NCBI RefSeq assembly: GCF_001971785.1
Contig: NZ_CP019389.1
Coordinates: 569,001 to 633,000, forward strand
Direction: 5' to 3'
DNA length: 64,000 nucleotides
DNA from: Seonamhaeicola sp. S2-3
Lineage (GTDB): Bacteria; Bacteroidota; Bacteroidia; Flavobacteriales; Flavobacteriaceae
Shown here: positions 9,613-18,231 of the stretch, piece by piece
Layout of the letters: every line of letters begins with the position of its first letter
Position numbering within the stretch: the stretch's first letter is position 1
The notes under the pieces: model-generated
The model's input: the letters and a program-made list of their open reading frames with translations, nothing else
Told to the model about the DNA's origin: nothing
Databases searched by the model: none
Translations under genes and position numbers: made by a program

Positions 9613-9738
9613 TATAATTTAAAGTACAAAGAAAATTATTTTTCTCTTTAGACCCAACTTTTGAGATTGATCCCAAATAACTTAAGGTCTCATTTGAACC
9701 TTAATATGAAAATTCATAACTTGTATTGACAACAGCAA

Positions 9739-9768
9739 AAAACCAGTGAATTTGAATTCACTGGTTTT
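9739..9768 (-). terminator. Terminator of the hemL operon
   Basis: A perfect 12-bp stem AAAACCAGTGAA/TTCACTGGTTTT (9739-9750, 9757-9768) with a 6-base loop. Read on the minus strand it ends in a T-run, so it serves the hemL transcript; it could also act on the other strand. Confidence 0.8.
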
Positions 9769-9816
9769 AATCTAATTTTTATTAAAAAAACTGTCAACCT
9801 ATTTTTAGGACGACTC

Positions 9817-11103
9817 TTATAAATCTTTAGCTACTTTATTAACAGCATTTATTGTAAAATCTAAATCTTTGTAAGTTAACGCATCTGTTATAAACCAAGT
9901 TTCAAAAGCACTTGGAGCAATATAAACACCTTCATTAAGTAATCCGTGAAAAAACTTTTTAAAAGTATTGTTGTTTCCTTTAGCTGCCGAATCAAAATCT
10001 ACTACCGCATGTTCATAAAAATGAACAGAAATCATAGAACCAACTCTATTTACAGTATTCACAACGTTATTTTCTTTCAATACTTTACTAATTCCTTCAT
10101 GTAAATATTTCGTTTTTTCTTCTAATCTATTAAAAATATCGGCATCATTATTTAACGCTTTTAACATTGCTAAACCAGCAGCCATAGCAAGCGGATTTCC
10201 ACTTAAAGTTCCTGCTTGGTACACAGGGCCCAATGGTGCTAAATGATTCATAATTTCGTTTCTTGATGCAAATGCCCCAACAGGCAAACCACCTCCAATT
10301 ACTTTTCCAAAGCAAACAATATCTGCTTTAATATTAAAGCGTTCTTGCGCACCACCTTTTGACAACCTAAACCCCGTCATTACTTCATCAAAAATTAGTA
10401 ATATATTATTAGCATCACAAACCTGCCTTAGCTCTTGCAAAAATCCATCTTTTGGAGGAATACACCCCATATTTCCAGCTACAGGTTCTATAATTACACA
10501 AGCAACTTCTCCTTTATTAGCCTCTATAAGTGCTTTAACATTATCAATATCATTATACTTTGCTAACAAGGTATCTTTAGCGGTACCTTGTGTTACTCCT
10601 GGGCTGTTTGGTGTGCCAAAAGTACTAGCACCACTACCCGCTTGTATTAAAAAAGAATCGCTATGACCGTGATAGCAACCTGCAAATTTGATGACTTTGT
10701 CTTTACCTGTAAAGCCTCTCGCTAACCTTACAGCACTCATACAGGCTTCGGTTCCAGAATTTACAAATCTTATTTTATCAATATTAGGTACCATTGAAAC
10801 CGCTAATTCGGCTATTTTAGTTTCAATTTCTGTTGGCATTCCAAAAGATGTTCCTTTTTGAGCCTTATCAATTACGGCATCAACCACTGGTTTGTAGGCA
10901 TGCCCTAAAATCATGGGTCCCCATGAATTGATATAATCTATCAATCGGTTTCCGTCTTCATCATATAAATAAGCACCTTTGGCTTCTTTAACAAAAATGG
11001 GAGTTCCTCCTACTCCTTTAAAGGCTCTTACTGGCGAATTTACACCTCCTGGAATAACTTTTTCTGCTTCGGCAAACAAAGCACTGCTTCTTTGGTAAAT
11101 CAT
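9817..11103 (-). CDS. hemL: Glutamate-1-semialdehyde 2,1-aminomutase
   Basis: HemL converts glutamate-1-semialdehyde to 5-aminolevulinate in the C5 pathway of haem synthesis, with PLP as cofactor. The 428 residues show the N-terminal [11 protein letters not shown], the cofactor region [17 protein letters not shown], the [10 protein letters not shown] motif, the FDEVMTGFR Asp that binds the PLP ring nitrogen, and the PLP lysine in [14 protein letters not shown]. Length is normal. It is the last gene of a minus-strand run and is followed by a terminator. A sequence resembling an IS3 end sits right after its stop codon. Confidence 0.97.
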   Translation of the reverse strand: MIYQRSSALFAEAEKVIPGGVNSPVRAFKGVGGTPIFVKEAKGAYLYDEDGNRLIDYINSWGPMILGHAYKPVVDAVIDKAQKGTSFGMPTEIETKIAELAVSMVPNIDKIRFVNSGTEACMSAVRLARGFTGKDKVIKFAGCYHGHSDSFLIQAGSGASTFGTPNSPGVTQGTAKDTLLAKYNDIDNVKALIEANKGEVACVIIEPVAGNMGCIPPKDGFLQELRQVCDANNILLIFDEVMTGFRLSKGGAQERFNIKADIVCFGKVIGGGLPVGAFASRNEIMNHLAPLGPVYQAGTLSGNPLAMAAGLAMLKALNNDADIFNRLEEKTKYLHEGISKVLKENNVVNTVNRVGSMISVHFYEHAVVDFDSAAKGNNNTFKKFFHGLLNEGVYIAPSAFETWFITDALTYKDLDFTINAVNKVAKDL

Positions 11104-11109
11104 TAAATA

Positions 11110-11904
11110 TTAGTTTTCTAAAGATGGTTCTACTTTTAAAACCTGCCCTATACTTAAGGTGGTTCCGTTTATACCATTTATTTTTTGAAGTTCTTTTACT
11201 GAAATATTATATCTTTTTGAAATGGAGTAAAGCGTATCTCCTTTAACAACTACATAGGTTTCTGGCACCTTGTTTGGTGTTTCTATTGGTTTATATGAAT
11301 CTCCTAAAACCTCCCTATCATATTCATATAATTTATAGCGTTCTATTAATGAAATTAGCTTTTGCGGATATTTTCTATCGGTAGCATAACCCGCAGCTCT
11401 TAAGCCTTTTGCCCATGCTTTATAATCGCTTTTTTTAAGTTTGAATAAACCAGCGTATCGTTTTCTATCTGTTAAAAACAAAGAATGGTCTCTAAACGAA
11501 TATTTAGCATCTTTATATTTTCTAAAACATTCGCCTTTTTTATCATCATCATGATAAATTTTAGCTCCTGTCCATCCGTGGCATTTAATTCCAAAATGAT
11601 TATTTGCCTTAACCGATAACCTACCTTTTCCTGAGCCAGACTCTAATATACCTTGAGCTAGAGTAATACTTGCTGGTATGTTATACAATTGCATTTCATT
11701 TTGAGCAATGGTTTTGTATGTATCAATATATTTTTCGGTATCATTGGCATATACCTTTTTAGGTTTAACTACTTCTGTTGGCTTTTCTTCTGTTTTTACA
11801 ACTACCTTTGTTTTAGGTTTTTCTGGTTTAGAACTTTCTATTTTTCTTGTTTTACAACTAAACACAAAACAACCTAAACATAATATAATTAGTACTCTCT
11901 TCAT
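11110..11904 (-). CDS. Lipoprotein glucosaminidase with LysM domain
   Basis: Cell-wall hydrolase predicted to cut peptidoglycan glycan strands. Residues 1-17 are a lipoprotein signal ending at CFVFSC. A Lys/Pro/Val-rich linker follows (20-50). Then comes a mannosyl-glycoprotein endo-beta-N-acetylglucosaminidase domain (GH73-like) at about 55-195, with the catalytic Glu in ITLAQGILESGSGKGRLS and NNHFGIKCHG. A LysM peptidoglycan-binding repeat lies at about 215-260 (YVVVKGDTLYSISKRYNISV). It ends 6 bases before hemL and overlaps the upstream PLP enzyme by 4 bases. Confidence 0.9.
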   Translation of the reverse strand: MKRVLIILCLGCFVFSCKTRKIESSKPEKPKTKVVVKTEEKPTEVVKPKKVYANDTEKYIDTYKTIAQNEMQLYNIPASITLAQGILESGSGKGRLSVKANNHFGIKCHGWTGAKIYHDDDKKGECFRKYKDAKYSFRDHSLFLTDRKRYAGLFKLKKSDYKAWAKGLRAAGYATDRKYPQKLISLIERYKLYEYDREVLGDSYKPIETPNKVPETYVVVKGDTLYSISKRYNISVKELQKINGINGTTLSIGQVLKVEPSLEN

Positions 11905-12815
11905 GTATTTAATAATGGTAAATTTTTCTTTTTTAAAACTGAATTCATTCCGTTAATTCCCTGCAAACCACCTGTGTGAATTGCTAAAATTTTTGTGCCT
12001 TTTTTAAAAAAACCTTTGTTAATTAAATCAACAATACCAAACATCATTTTTCCAGTATAAACGGGATCTAAGGGAATGTTATTCTGAACTTTAAAGTTAT
12101 TTATAAACGTTATTAATTCTGAATTTATTTTTGCATACCCCCCAAAATGGTAATTGGTGATTAAGCTCCAATTTGTTTTAGTTACAAATTTACTAATATC
12201 TTCTTTTAAAAAGTCACCTTTTAATGCTGGAAAGCCTAAAACTTGTTGACTAGGTTTTGAACAATTTATAAGTCCGGAAACGGTACCTCCTGTTCCCACC
12301 GCAGAACAAACGTAGTTAAAACAAGCATCTTCATTGGTTAAAATTTCCTCGCACCCTTTTACTGCTAATTCATTAGTTCCTCCTTCTGGAACCAAATAAA
12401 AATCACCAAAAAATTCACTTAAATTATTTAAAAATACTTTGTCGGTTTTCTTTCGGTATAACGCTCTTGATACAAATTCAAATTGCATACCGTTAGATTT
12501 GGCAAAAGAAAGTGTTTCATTATCATCAATTTTATTCTTTAGCTCATCACCTCTAATAATACCTATAGTTTTAAAATTATACATTTTACCTGCATAAGCT
12601 ACAGCTACTATATGATTAGAGTAGGCACCGCCAAAAGTTAAAAGCGTATCATGACCTAATGATTTTGCTTTTAAAAGATTGTATTTTAACTTTCTGTACT
12701 TATTACCAGAAACAAAAGAATGAATTTTGTCTTCTCTTTTTATCCAAAGTTCTACCCCGCTATCGGGATTTAAGACAACAGGCTGATTAATGCTATTTTC
12801 TAACTTAAAATTCAT
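11901..12815 (-). CDS. ACC deaminase / D-cysteine desulfhydrase family PLP enzyme
   Basis: Fold-type II PLP enzyme of the 1-aminocyclopropane-1-carboxylate deaminase / D-cysteine desulfhydrase family, which splits its substrate into a keto acid and ammonia (and sulfide). The PLP lysine is in SGNKYRKLKYNL; TFGGAYSNHIVAVAYA and the glycine loop SAVGTGGTVSGL are also visible. The start at 12815 is preferred because it makes an ATGA overlap with the stop of the upstream gene and gives the usual N-terminus MNFKLENSINQPV; a longer form from 12845 would add ten residues. Substrate cannot be told from sequence alone. Confidence 0.87.
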   Translation of the reverse strand: MNFKLENSINQPVVLNPDSGVELWIKREDKIHSFVSGNKYRKLKYNLLKAKSLGHDTLLTFGGAYSNHIVAVAYAGKMYNFKTIGIIRGDELKNKIDDNETLSFAKSNGMQFEFVSRALYRKKTDKVFLNNLSEFFGDFYLVPEGGTNELAVKGCEEILTNEDACFNYVCSAVGTGGTVSGLINCSKPSQQVLGFPALKGDFLKEDISKFVTKTNWSLITNYHFGGYAKINSELITFINNFKVQNNIPLDPVYTGKMMFGIVDLINKGFFKKGTKILAIHTGGLQGINGMNSVLKKKNLPLLNT

Positions 12816-13144
12816 TTTTTGCGAAGATACTTTAAAAACGCCCAAAATGATCTGTTTTTTAAATAATCTAAATCATATTCTTTACTAAAAGCTTCTCTTT
12901 CAAAAGAAATATTTCTGTATGCCAAGTGCCATTTTTTATATTGAATTAGCCGTACACTAAACTCTAAAACATAAATTAAATAAAATGGTATTATTACTAA
13001 TTCTAATTGCTGACGAAGGTGTATTCTTTCGTGATTTATAAGCACTTTATTAAGTTTTAAATGCGATGCTTTTAAAAACACAAACGGAAATAAAGTTAAT
13101 CCTAAATACCCTTTGGGCACCAAATATTTTGAAATTAAAATCAT
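12812..13144 (-). CDS. Membrane-associated protein with HExxH-like motif, unknown function
   Basis: Function not known. About 110 residues with a hydrophobic N-terminus, a motif resembling a zinc-peptidase helix (NHERIHLRQQLELVI, about 45-60) running into a membrane segment (IIPFYLIYVLEFSV), then a basic, aromatic tail (SFEREAFSKEYDLDYL). The pattern recalls a minimal M48/M56-like metallopeptidase core, but a third ligand is not obvious. I prefer the start at 13144: a -7-like element (13159-13166, minus strand) lies just before it, which leaves the longer start at 13168 upstream of the transcript. It overlaps the next gene by 4 bases. Confidence 0.62.
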   Translation of the reverse strand: MILISKYLVPKGYLGLTLFPFVFLKASHLKLNKVLINHERIHLRQQLELVIIPFYLIYVLEFSVRLIQYKKWHLAYRNISFEREAFSKEYDLDYLKNRSFWAFLKYLRKK

Positions 13145-13193
13145 TGCCTTTTGTAACTCAAAAATCAATCCAATTTAATTTATCTTTGCCTAA

Positions 13194-13358
13194 ATGAAAA
13201 AAATAATTCCAATAGAAGAAGGCGATTACTACTTAACTCCTGAAGGTTATCGCTGTTTTACAGAGCAATATCATTTAAAAAGAGGTTATTGTTGTGAAAG
13301 TGGTTGCAGGCATTGCCCGTATGGTTATAATACTTCTACAAAAAGAGTTAAAAAATAA
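13194..13358 (+). CDS. DUF5522 small cysteine-rich protein
   Basis: A 54-residue protein of the DUF5522 family, whose function is unknown. The diagnostic block YHLKRGYCCESGCRHCPYG lies at residues 26-44, with four cysteines that probably bind a metal or a cluster, preceded by YYLTPEGYRCFT. A -7 element TATCTTTG at 13181-13188 ends only 5 bases before the ATG, so the mRNA should be almost leaderless. It is divergent from the HExxH-like membrane gene and followed by about 150 non-coding bases. Confidence 0.85.
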   Translation: MKKIIPIEEGDYYLTPEGYRCFTEQYHLKRGYCCESGCRHCPYGYNTSTKRVKK

Positions 13359-13514
13359 GCACCATTTAATTTAGATTTTATTGGTACAATTCTTGATGCT
13401 ATTAAACCTAGTAACATTATTTACTAAAAGCTTTATTTGTTAAAATGAGTGCTAAACCTAACACAGTTAATAATTGTTTTATAAATTTACTATAACCGTT
13501 AAAAATTTTGCATT

Positions 13515-14060
13515 ATGAAAACATTCTTTAGAATTTTACCACTATTAGCCATTCTATTTATGGTTACATCTTGTTCCTCTGTGAGGGTTGCAGCAGACTA
13601 TGATAAAAACGTAAGTTTTGAAGACTACAAAACTTTTGCTTTTTTTAAAACAGGAATTGATAAAGCTGAAATTAGCGACTTAGATAAACGACGAATTCTT
13701 AGAGCTATTGAAGCAGAATTACTTGCTAAAGGATACACAAAATCTGATAATCCAGACTTATTAGTTAGCCTATTTACAAAATCTCAACAACGCGTTGATG
13801 TTTACAATAATGCTTGGGGTTATGGTGCTTGGGGCTGGGGTCCAGGATGGGGACCTGGTTGGGGATGGAGTCAGCCATCTGTTACAACAAGTACTCAAGG
13901 CACCTTATATATAGATTTAATAGATGCCAACAAAAAAGAATTGATTTGGCAAGGTATGGGAACAGGTTATTTAAGTAGAAACTTAGAAAAAAAAGAAGAG
14001 CGTATTAAAGAGTTTGTTACTAAAATAATGGAAAAATATCCTCCAGGAGCAACTCAATAA
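13515..14060 (+). CDS. DUF4136 lipoprotein
   Basis: Envelope lipoprotein of the DUF4136 family, function unknown. The signal peptide ends in a lipobox (MVTSC, Cys about residue 20), followed by SSVRVAADYDKN, the usual N-terminus of the family. The core continues with FEDYKTFAFFKTG and RRILRAIEAELLAKGY. A Gly/Trp-rich low-complexity stretch (WGYGAWGWGPGWGPGWGW) at about 102-119 is typical of many family members. The end LIDANKKELIWQGMGTGYL fits too. It stands alone between DUF5522 and phenylalanine hydroxylase and has its own terminator. Confidence 0.88.
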   Translation: MKTFFRILPLLAILFMVTSCSSVRVAADYDKNVSFEDYKTFAFFKTGIDKAEISDLDKRRILRAIEAELLAKGYTKSDNPDLLVSLFTKSQQRVDVYNNAWGYGAWGWGPGWGPGWGWSQPSVTTSTQGTLYIDLIDANKKELIWQGMGTGYLSRNLEKKEERIKEFVTKIMEKYPPGATQ

Positions 14061-14063
14061 AAT

Positions 14064-14092
14064 AAAAGAGCCACTTTAAAGTGGCTTTTTTT
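14064..14092 (+). terminator. Terminator of the DUF4136 gene
   Basis: GCCACTTTAAAGTGGC (14070-14085) is a perfect palindrome flanked by A and T runs, 4 bases after the stop codon. Confidence 0.88.
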
Positions 14093-14340
14093 ATGAGAAA
14101 TATTATTCAACATATCCGTATCAACTAAACAGTGATTAACATCTACCCTCTCCCTTCATTTATTTTTGCTTTATAATGATACTGAAGCGATAGTTTTAAA
14201 AATGAAATTGTATTAAATATACGCAACTCTTTCAAATTAAATAATATTTACATATACCCCATTTTTGTTAAATAAAAACCAAAATAAATTTATTTTTATA
14301 AGAATTTATTATTTTTATATAATTACTAGCTGCATCTTAC

Positions 14341-16101
14341 ATGAAAAGTTTAATTGAATTAAATCCCGTTTTACAAAAATTACCCGAACATTTAAGGCAA
14401 TTTATAAAACCTCAAAACTATGAGGAATACTCTGCTATAGACCAAGCTGTTTGGCGTTATGTAATGCGAAAAAATGTAAATTTTTTAAGTAAGGTAGCTC
14501 ATAAATCTTATTTAGAAGGATTGCAAAAAACAGGAATTTCTATTGATAGCATCCCAAACATGTATGGTATGAACCGCATTTTAAAAGATATTGGGTGGGC
14601 TGCTGTAGCTGTAGATGGGTTTATTCCTCCTAATGCTTTTATGGAATTTCAGGCTTATAATGTGTTAGTTATTGCTAGCGATATTAGACAATTAGAACAT
14701 ATTGAATACACGCCCGCACCAGATATTATTCATGAAGGCGCAGGACACGCCCCCATAATAGCAAATCCAGAGTACGCTGAGTATTTAAGACGCTTTGGTG
14801 AAATTGGGTGTAAAGCTATATCTTCTGCTAAAGATTACGAATTATATGAAGCTGTTAGGCATTTATCAATTATTAAAGAAGCGCCAAATACATCTAAAAA
14901 CGATATCGCTTCCGCAGAAAAAAAGGTTGAAGAGCTTCAAGAAAATATGGGAATGCCTAGTGAAATGGCACTTATTAGAAATTTACATTGGTGGACGGTT
15001 GAATACGGACTTATAGGTTCTGTTGAAAATCCAAAAATTTATGGTGCAGGCTTACTATCCTCTATTGGAGAAAGTGAATGGTGCATGACCAACGCTGTTA
15101 AAAAACTACCATATACCATTGAAGCTACTTACCAAAATTTTGATATTACCAAGCCGCAACCTCAACTTTTTGTTACACCTGATTTTGCTCATTTAAGTTT
15201 AGTTTTAGAAGAATTTGCCAATACTATGGCGGTTAGAAAAGGAGGCCTTTCTGGAGTTAATAAACTCATTAACTCAAAAGCTTTAGGAACTGTTGAATTG
15301 AGCACAGGCATTCAGATTTCAGGTGTTTTTACTAGTGTTATTGAAAATGAAGACAATCCTATTTACATACAAACTACTGGAAAAACAGCTTTGGCTTATA
15401 GAGAAAAAGAACTCGTTGGTCATGGCTGTGAAACGCACCCTAAAGGTTTTGGTTGCCCTATAGGAAAACTTAAAGGTATTAATATAGCTATAGAAGATAT
15501 GAGCCCGCGCGATTTGGCTGCTTATAACATTTACGAAGAACAAATTGTGACTCTTGAATTTGAAGGAGGTATTACTGTTTCTGGTGAAATAATTACCGGA
15601 AAACGCAACCTGCAAGGAAAAATTATTTTAATCAGTTTTAAAAATTGTACGGTAAGTTATAACAACAAAATCTTATTTAAACCTAGTTGGGGCATTTATG
15701 ATATGGCTGTTGGAAAAGATATTGTTTCTGCTTTTTCTGGACCTGCAGATTTAAATAGTTTTAATTTAGTTACACATATTCCATCTGAAAAAACGATACA
15801 TATAAAAAAATCTGAAGAACAACTTAAATTAGAAACTTTATACCAACAAATAAGAGACTACAGAGTTGGTAAAAACACAATCATTTCTAGAACAAAAGTA
15901 TTAGAAAATCTTATAGAAAATCATCCAAAAGATTGGTTATTACCTATAGAAATTTATGAATTAGCTTATACCAGTAATGAAGAAAACCTTTGTAAAGGTA
16001 TTCTAAATCATTTAGAAAAGATAAAACAAAACAGACCTGAAGTTGGTAAGCTAATTGATGATGGATTAAAAATTATTCAAAATAAAATGGTTTACAATTA
16101 G
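14341..16101 (+). CDS. Aromatic amino acid hydroxylase (phenylalanine 4-monooxygenase)
   Basis: Non-haem iron, pterin-dependent hydroxylase, most likely converting phenylalanine to tyrosine. The catalytic domain lies in residues 1-330. The iron-binding motif is in PAPDIIHEGAGHAPII (the two His of HEGAGH), and the third ligand Glu is expected in the following 45 residues (about residue 185). LIEL...QFIKPQNYEEYSAIDQAVWRYV is the family N-terminus. The C-terminal 250 residues are an extension common in the roughly 585-residue Bacteroidota type and absent from short proteobacterial PhhA. The gene converges on the enoyl-CoA hydratase gene with a 4-base overlap of the stops. About 280 bases of A/T-rich DNA precede it. 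Confidence 0.92.
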   Translation: MKSLIELNPVLQKLPEHLRQFIKPQNYEEYSAIDQAVWRYVMRKNVNFLSKVAHKSYLEGLQKTGISIDSIPNMYGMNRILKDIGWAAVAVDGFIPPNAFMEFQAYNVLVIASDIRQLEHIEYTPAPDIIHEGAGHAPIIANPEYAEYLRRFGEIGCKAISSAKDYELYEAVRHLSIIKEAPNTSKNDIASAEKKVEELQENMGMPSEMALIRNLHWWTVEYGLIGSVENPKIYGAGLLSSIGESEWCMTNAVKKLPYTIEATYQNFDITKPQPQLFVTPDFAHLSLVLEEFANTMAVRKGGLSGVNKLINSKALGTVELSTGIQISGVFTSVIENEDNPIYIQTTGKTALAYREKELVGHGCETHPKGFGCPIGKLKGINIAIEDMSPRDLAAYNIYEEQIVTLEFEGGITVSGEIITGKRNLQGKIILISFKNCTVSYNNKILFKPSWGIYDMAVGKDIVSAFSGPADLNSFNLVTHIPSEKTIHIKKSEEQLKLETLYQQIRDYRVGKNTIISRTKVLENLIENHPKDWLLPIEIYELAYTSNEENLCKGILNHLEKIKQNRPEVGKLIDDGLKIIQNKMVYN

Positions 16102-16856
16102 TCTTTTCTAAAACGCTTTAATGTTTTTTTGGTAAATTCACTTAACACCAATTTCCCACTAATAGCGGCACGTTCTTTTAATAAAACATCCCAATTATCG
16201 GTACCTTCCCAAAAAACTTTTTTCATTTCTTTTAAGGCTTCGGGGTTATAAGAACTTAAGTTTTTAGCTAATGCGTTTACAGCATCATCAAGTTCTTCGG
16301 TTGTTTCAAATACTTCTGCAAACAAACCTTTTTCTTTTGCCCAATTAGCAGAATAAAATGTTTCTGCACTAATAGTCATTTGAGACATGGCTGTTTTACC
16401 AATTTTTCTAGATACAGCTGGCTCTATAACAAAAGGACCAATACCTATACTCAATTCACTTAATTTAACAGATGCATACTGAGTTGCTAAACAATAATCT
16501 GTTGCAGCAGCCAAACCTACCCCTCCTCCAACAGTTTTTCCTTGTACCCTTCCTATAATTAATTTTGGGCAATTGCGCATAGCATTTATAACATTGGCAA
16601 ACCCAGAGAAAAATTGTTTACCTGTTTCTGCGTTTTCAATAGCTATCAATTCATTAAAACTAGCCCCAGCACAAAATGTTCTATTGCCACCACTTTTAAG
16701 AATTAACACTTTTATGACTTCATTATTTCCTGCATCTATGATGGTTTGCTCTAATTTATGCAAAACATCACTGGGCATTGAGTTTCTGTTGGGGTGAAAA
16801 AACTCAATAACTCCTACTTTATCTTCAATTGTTAAATTAACATACGGTTGTATCAT
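16098..16856 (-). CDS. Enoyl-CoA hydratase/isomerase family protein
   Basis: Crotonase-fold enzyme of 252 residues. The oxyanion-hole motif is in NRTFCAGASFNEL, and the second active-site segment is GRVQGKTVGGGVGLAAATDYCLA. SELSIGIGPFVIEPAVSRKIG follows, where a catalytic Glu is often found; here SELSIGIGPF keeps the usual context. It could be a fatty-acid beta-oxidation hydratase or a methylglutaconyl-CoA hydratase of leucine breakdown; sequence alone does not decide. It lies 25 bases after the serine/threonine dehydratase-like gene on the same strand, so the two may be cotranscribed for amino-acid catabolism. Confidence 0.88.
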   Translation of the reverse strand: MIQPYVNLTIEDKVGVIEFFHPNRNSMPSDVLHKLEQTIIDAGNNEVIKVLILKSGGNRTFCAGASFNELIAIENAETGKQFFSGFANVINAMRNCPKLIIGRVQGKTVGGGVGLAAATDYCLATQYASVKLSELSIGIGPFVIEPAVSRKIGKTAMSQMTISAETFYSANWAKEKGLFAEVFETTEELDDAVNALAKNLSSYNPEALKEMKKVFWEGTDNWDVLLKERAAISGKLVLSEFTKKTLKRFRKD

Positions 16857-16881
16857 AACTGCAAATTACTATATTTCTAAT

Positions 16882-17817
16882 TTAAAAGGGTAAGTTTGAA
16901 ATGTCAACATTTCCACCAGAAAGAATCACTCCAACCTTTTTTCCTTTAATATTTTTTTTATGCTTTAAAACTGCCGCTAAAGCCACAGCGCTAGATGGTT
17001 CTACAATTATTTTCATGCGCTCCCAAATTAGTTTCATGACTTCTATTATTTCGTTTTCTTCAACTAAAATAATACGTTCAACACCTGTTTTTATAATAGG
17101 AAAATTTTTATCTCCTAAATTTGTTCTTAAACCATCTGCTATAGTATTGGTGGTTTGGTTAAATTCAATTTTACCAGAAATTAAAGATCTATAAGCATCA
17201 TCAGCATTGGCGGGCTCTCCTGCAATTACTTTACAGCTATTAGAAAATGCATTAGCTGCCAAAATAGTACCAGCTAACAATCCGCCGCCGCCCACTGAAG
17301 CAAACATATAATCTAATTCAGGATAATCTTCTAGTAACTCCATAGCAGCAGTTCCCTGACCATAAATAACATTAATGTCGTTTGAAGGATGAATAAACGT
17401 AGCCCCTGTTTCTTTTTGAATTTTATTGGCTTCTGCTTCTCTTGCCAATGTATTGGGTTCACACTCCCTTATAATACCTCCATAACCTAAAACAGCATTT
17501 TTTTTTACTTGAGGAGCATTTTTTGGCATTGCTATATATGCTTTAACACCTATACTTTTTGCAGCTAATGATAAAGCTTGTGCAAAATTTCCAGATGAAT
17601 GTGTAACTACTCCTTTACTCTGTTGCTCTTTGGTTAAATTTAAAATAGCATTGGTGGCTCCCCGCATTTTAAAAGCACCCATTTTTTGAAAGTTTTCGCA
17701 TTTAAAAAACAACTTTACTTGGCTAATTTCATTCAATAATTGTGAAGTTAACACGGGAGTTCTGTGTACATAAGGTTTAATTTGATTATAAACACTTTGT
17801 AAATGAGACTTGTTCAT
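16882..17817 (-). CDS. Threonine/serine dehydratase-like PLP enzyme
   Basis: Fold-type II PLP enzyme of the threonine ammonia-lyase / serine racemase group, 311 residues without a C-terminal ACT regulatory domain, so the catabolic type. The PLP lysine is in FQKMGAFKMRGATNAI, the substrate loop is SSGNFAQALS, and the phosphate-binding glycine loop is SVGGGGLLAGT. It would deaminate threonine or serine to the 2-oxo acid. The neighbouring enoyl-CoA hydratase suggests amino-acid breakdown. It is divergent from the rhodanese gene. Confidence 0.9.
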   Translation of the reverse strand: MNKSHLQSVYNQIKPYVHRTPVLTSQLLNEISQVKLFFKCENFQKMGAFKMRGATNAILNLTKEQQSKGVVTHSSGNFAQALSLAAKSIGVKAYIAMPKNAPQVKKNAVLGYGGIIRECEPNTLAREAEANKIQKETGATFIHPSNDINVIYGQGTAAMELLEDYPELDYMFASVGGGGLLAGTILAANAFSNSCKVIAGEPANADDAYRSLISGKIEFNQTTNTIADGLRTNLGDKNFPIIKTGVERIILVEENEIIEVMKLIWERMKIIVEPSSAVALAAVLKHKKNIKGKKVGVILSGGNVDISNLPF

Positions 17818-17866
17818 TTGGTAAACCTATTACAAATATTTTTGTTGAATATACTAAAATTACATG

Positions 17867-17910
17867 GTAACTGATGTTACATAACTTTAATAAATTAATA
17901 AGGATATTTG
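17867..17910 (+). promoter_or_regulatory. CRP/FNR-type operator and promoter of the rhodanese gene
   Basis: GTAACTGATGTTAC (17867-17880) is a perfect inverted repeat of GTAAC with a 4-base spacer. Exactly 22 bases later comes a -7-like element GATATTTG (17903-17910). With the usual start about 12 bases from the first base of the -7 element, the operator centre is near -41.5, as for a class II activator. The same arrangement recurs four times in the 44.8-52.2 kb cluster. Confidence 0.8.
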
Positions 17911-17925
17911 CCTAAAATTAGAAAA

Positions 17926-18231
17926 ATGGGACTACTTGATTCTTTATTTGGGAATAAAAAAAATATGATTGAAGATTTTAAAAACAGAGGTGCTATAATA
18001 GTTGATGTTAGAACACCTGATGAATTTCAACAAGGCGCCATTGCAGGGTCTAAAAATATTCCGTTACAAACATTAAACTCTAAAATTGATGAGCTTAGAA
18101 AACTGAACAAACCTGTAATTGCTTGTTGCGCTAGCGGTATGCGCTCTGGTACTGCATGCAGTATTTTAAGACCTCATGGTATTGAAGTTATTAATGGTGG
18201 TGGTTGGCAAAGTTTATCTAGAAAATTATAG
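17926..18231 (+). CDS. Rhodanese-like domain protein
   Basis: Single rhodanese domain, a sulfur-carrier or sulfurtransferase fold. The visible motifs are IIVDVRTPDEFQQGAIAGSKNIPLQ (family entry, seen as two pieces) and the active loop IACCASGMRSG, whose second Cys is the persulfide site. The ATG at 17926 is chosen over a TTG at 17908 because it gives the usual start MGLLDSLFG and lies downstream of the promoter. The stop overlaps that of the DUF4230 gene by 6 bases. The operator shared with the redox cluster suggests a role in sulfur or redox metabolism at low oxygen. Confidence 0.9.
   Translation: MGLLDSLFGNKKNMIEDFKNRGAIIVDVRTPDEFQQGAIAGSKNIPLQTLNSKIDELRKLNKPVIACCASGMRSGTACSILRPHGIEVINGGGWQSLSRKL

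Larger units (their letters stand above)
8215..9673 (-). mobile_element. ISL3-like insertion sequence (two-ORF, ISAon1-type)
   Basis: About 1.46 kb bounded by imperfect inverted repeats. The left end 8215-8241 reads GGATCAAGTCCAAAATCTGG and onward. The right end, read on the minus strand from 9673, is GGATCAATCTCAAAAGTTGG and onward; about 20 of 27 positions match. It carries a 128-codon N-terminal ORF and a DDE transposase ORF, both on the minus strand. No clear target duplication is visible beside the ends. It lies directly behind the tRNA-Phe terminator. Family assignment rests on the transposase; the subgroup name is from memory of similar Bacteroidota elements. Confidence 0.8.

Noticed and set aside
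13411-13424. GTAACATTATTTAC, one mismatch from the redox operator, upstream of DUF4136
   Set aside because: No -7 element lies 22 bases downstream, and the gene starts about 90 bases away, so it does not share the fixed geometry.
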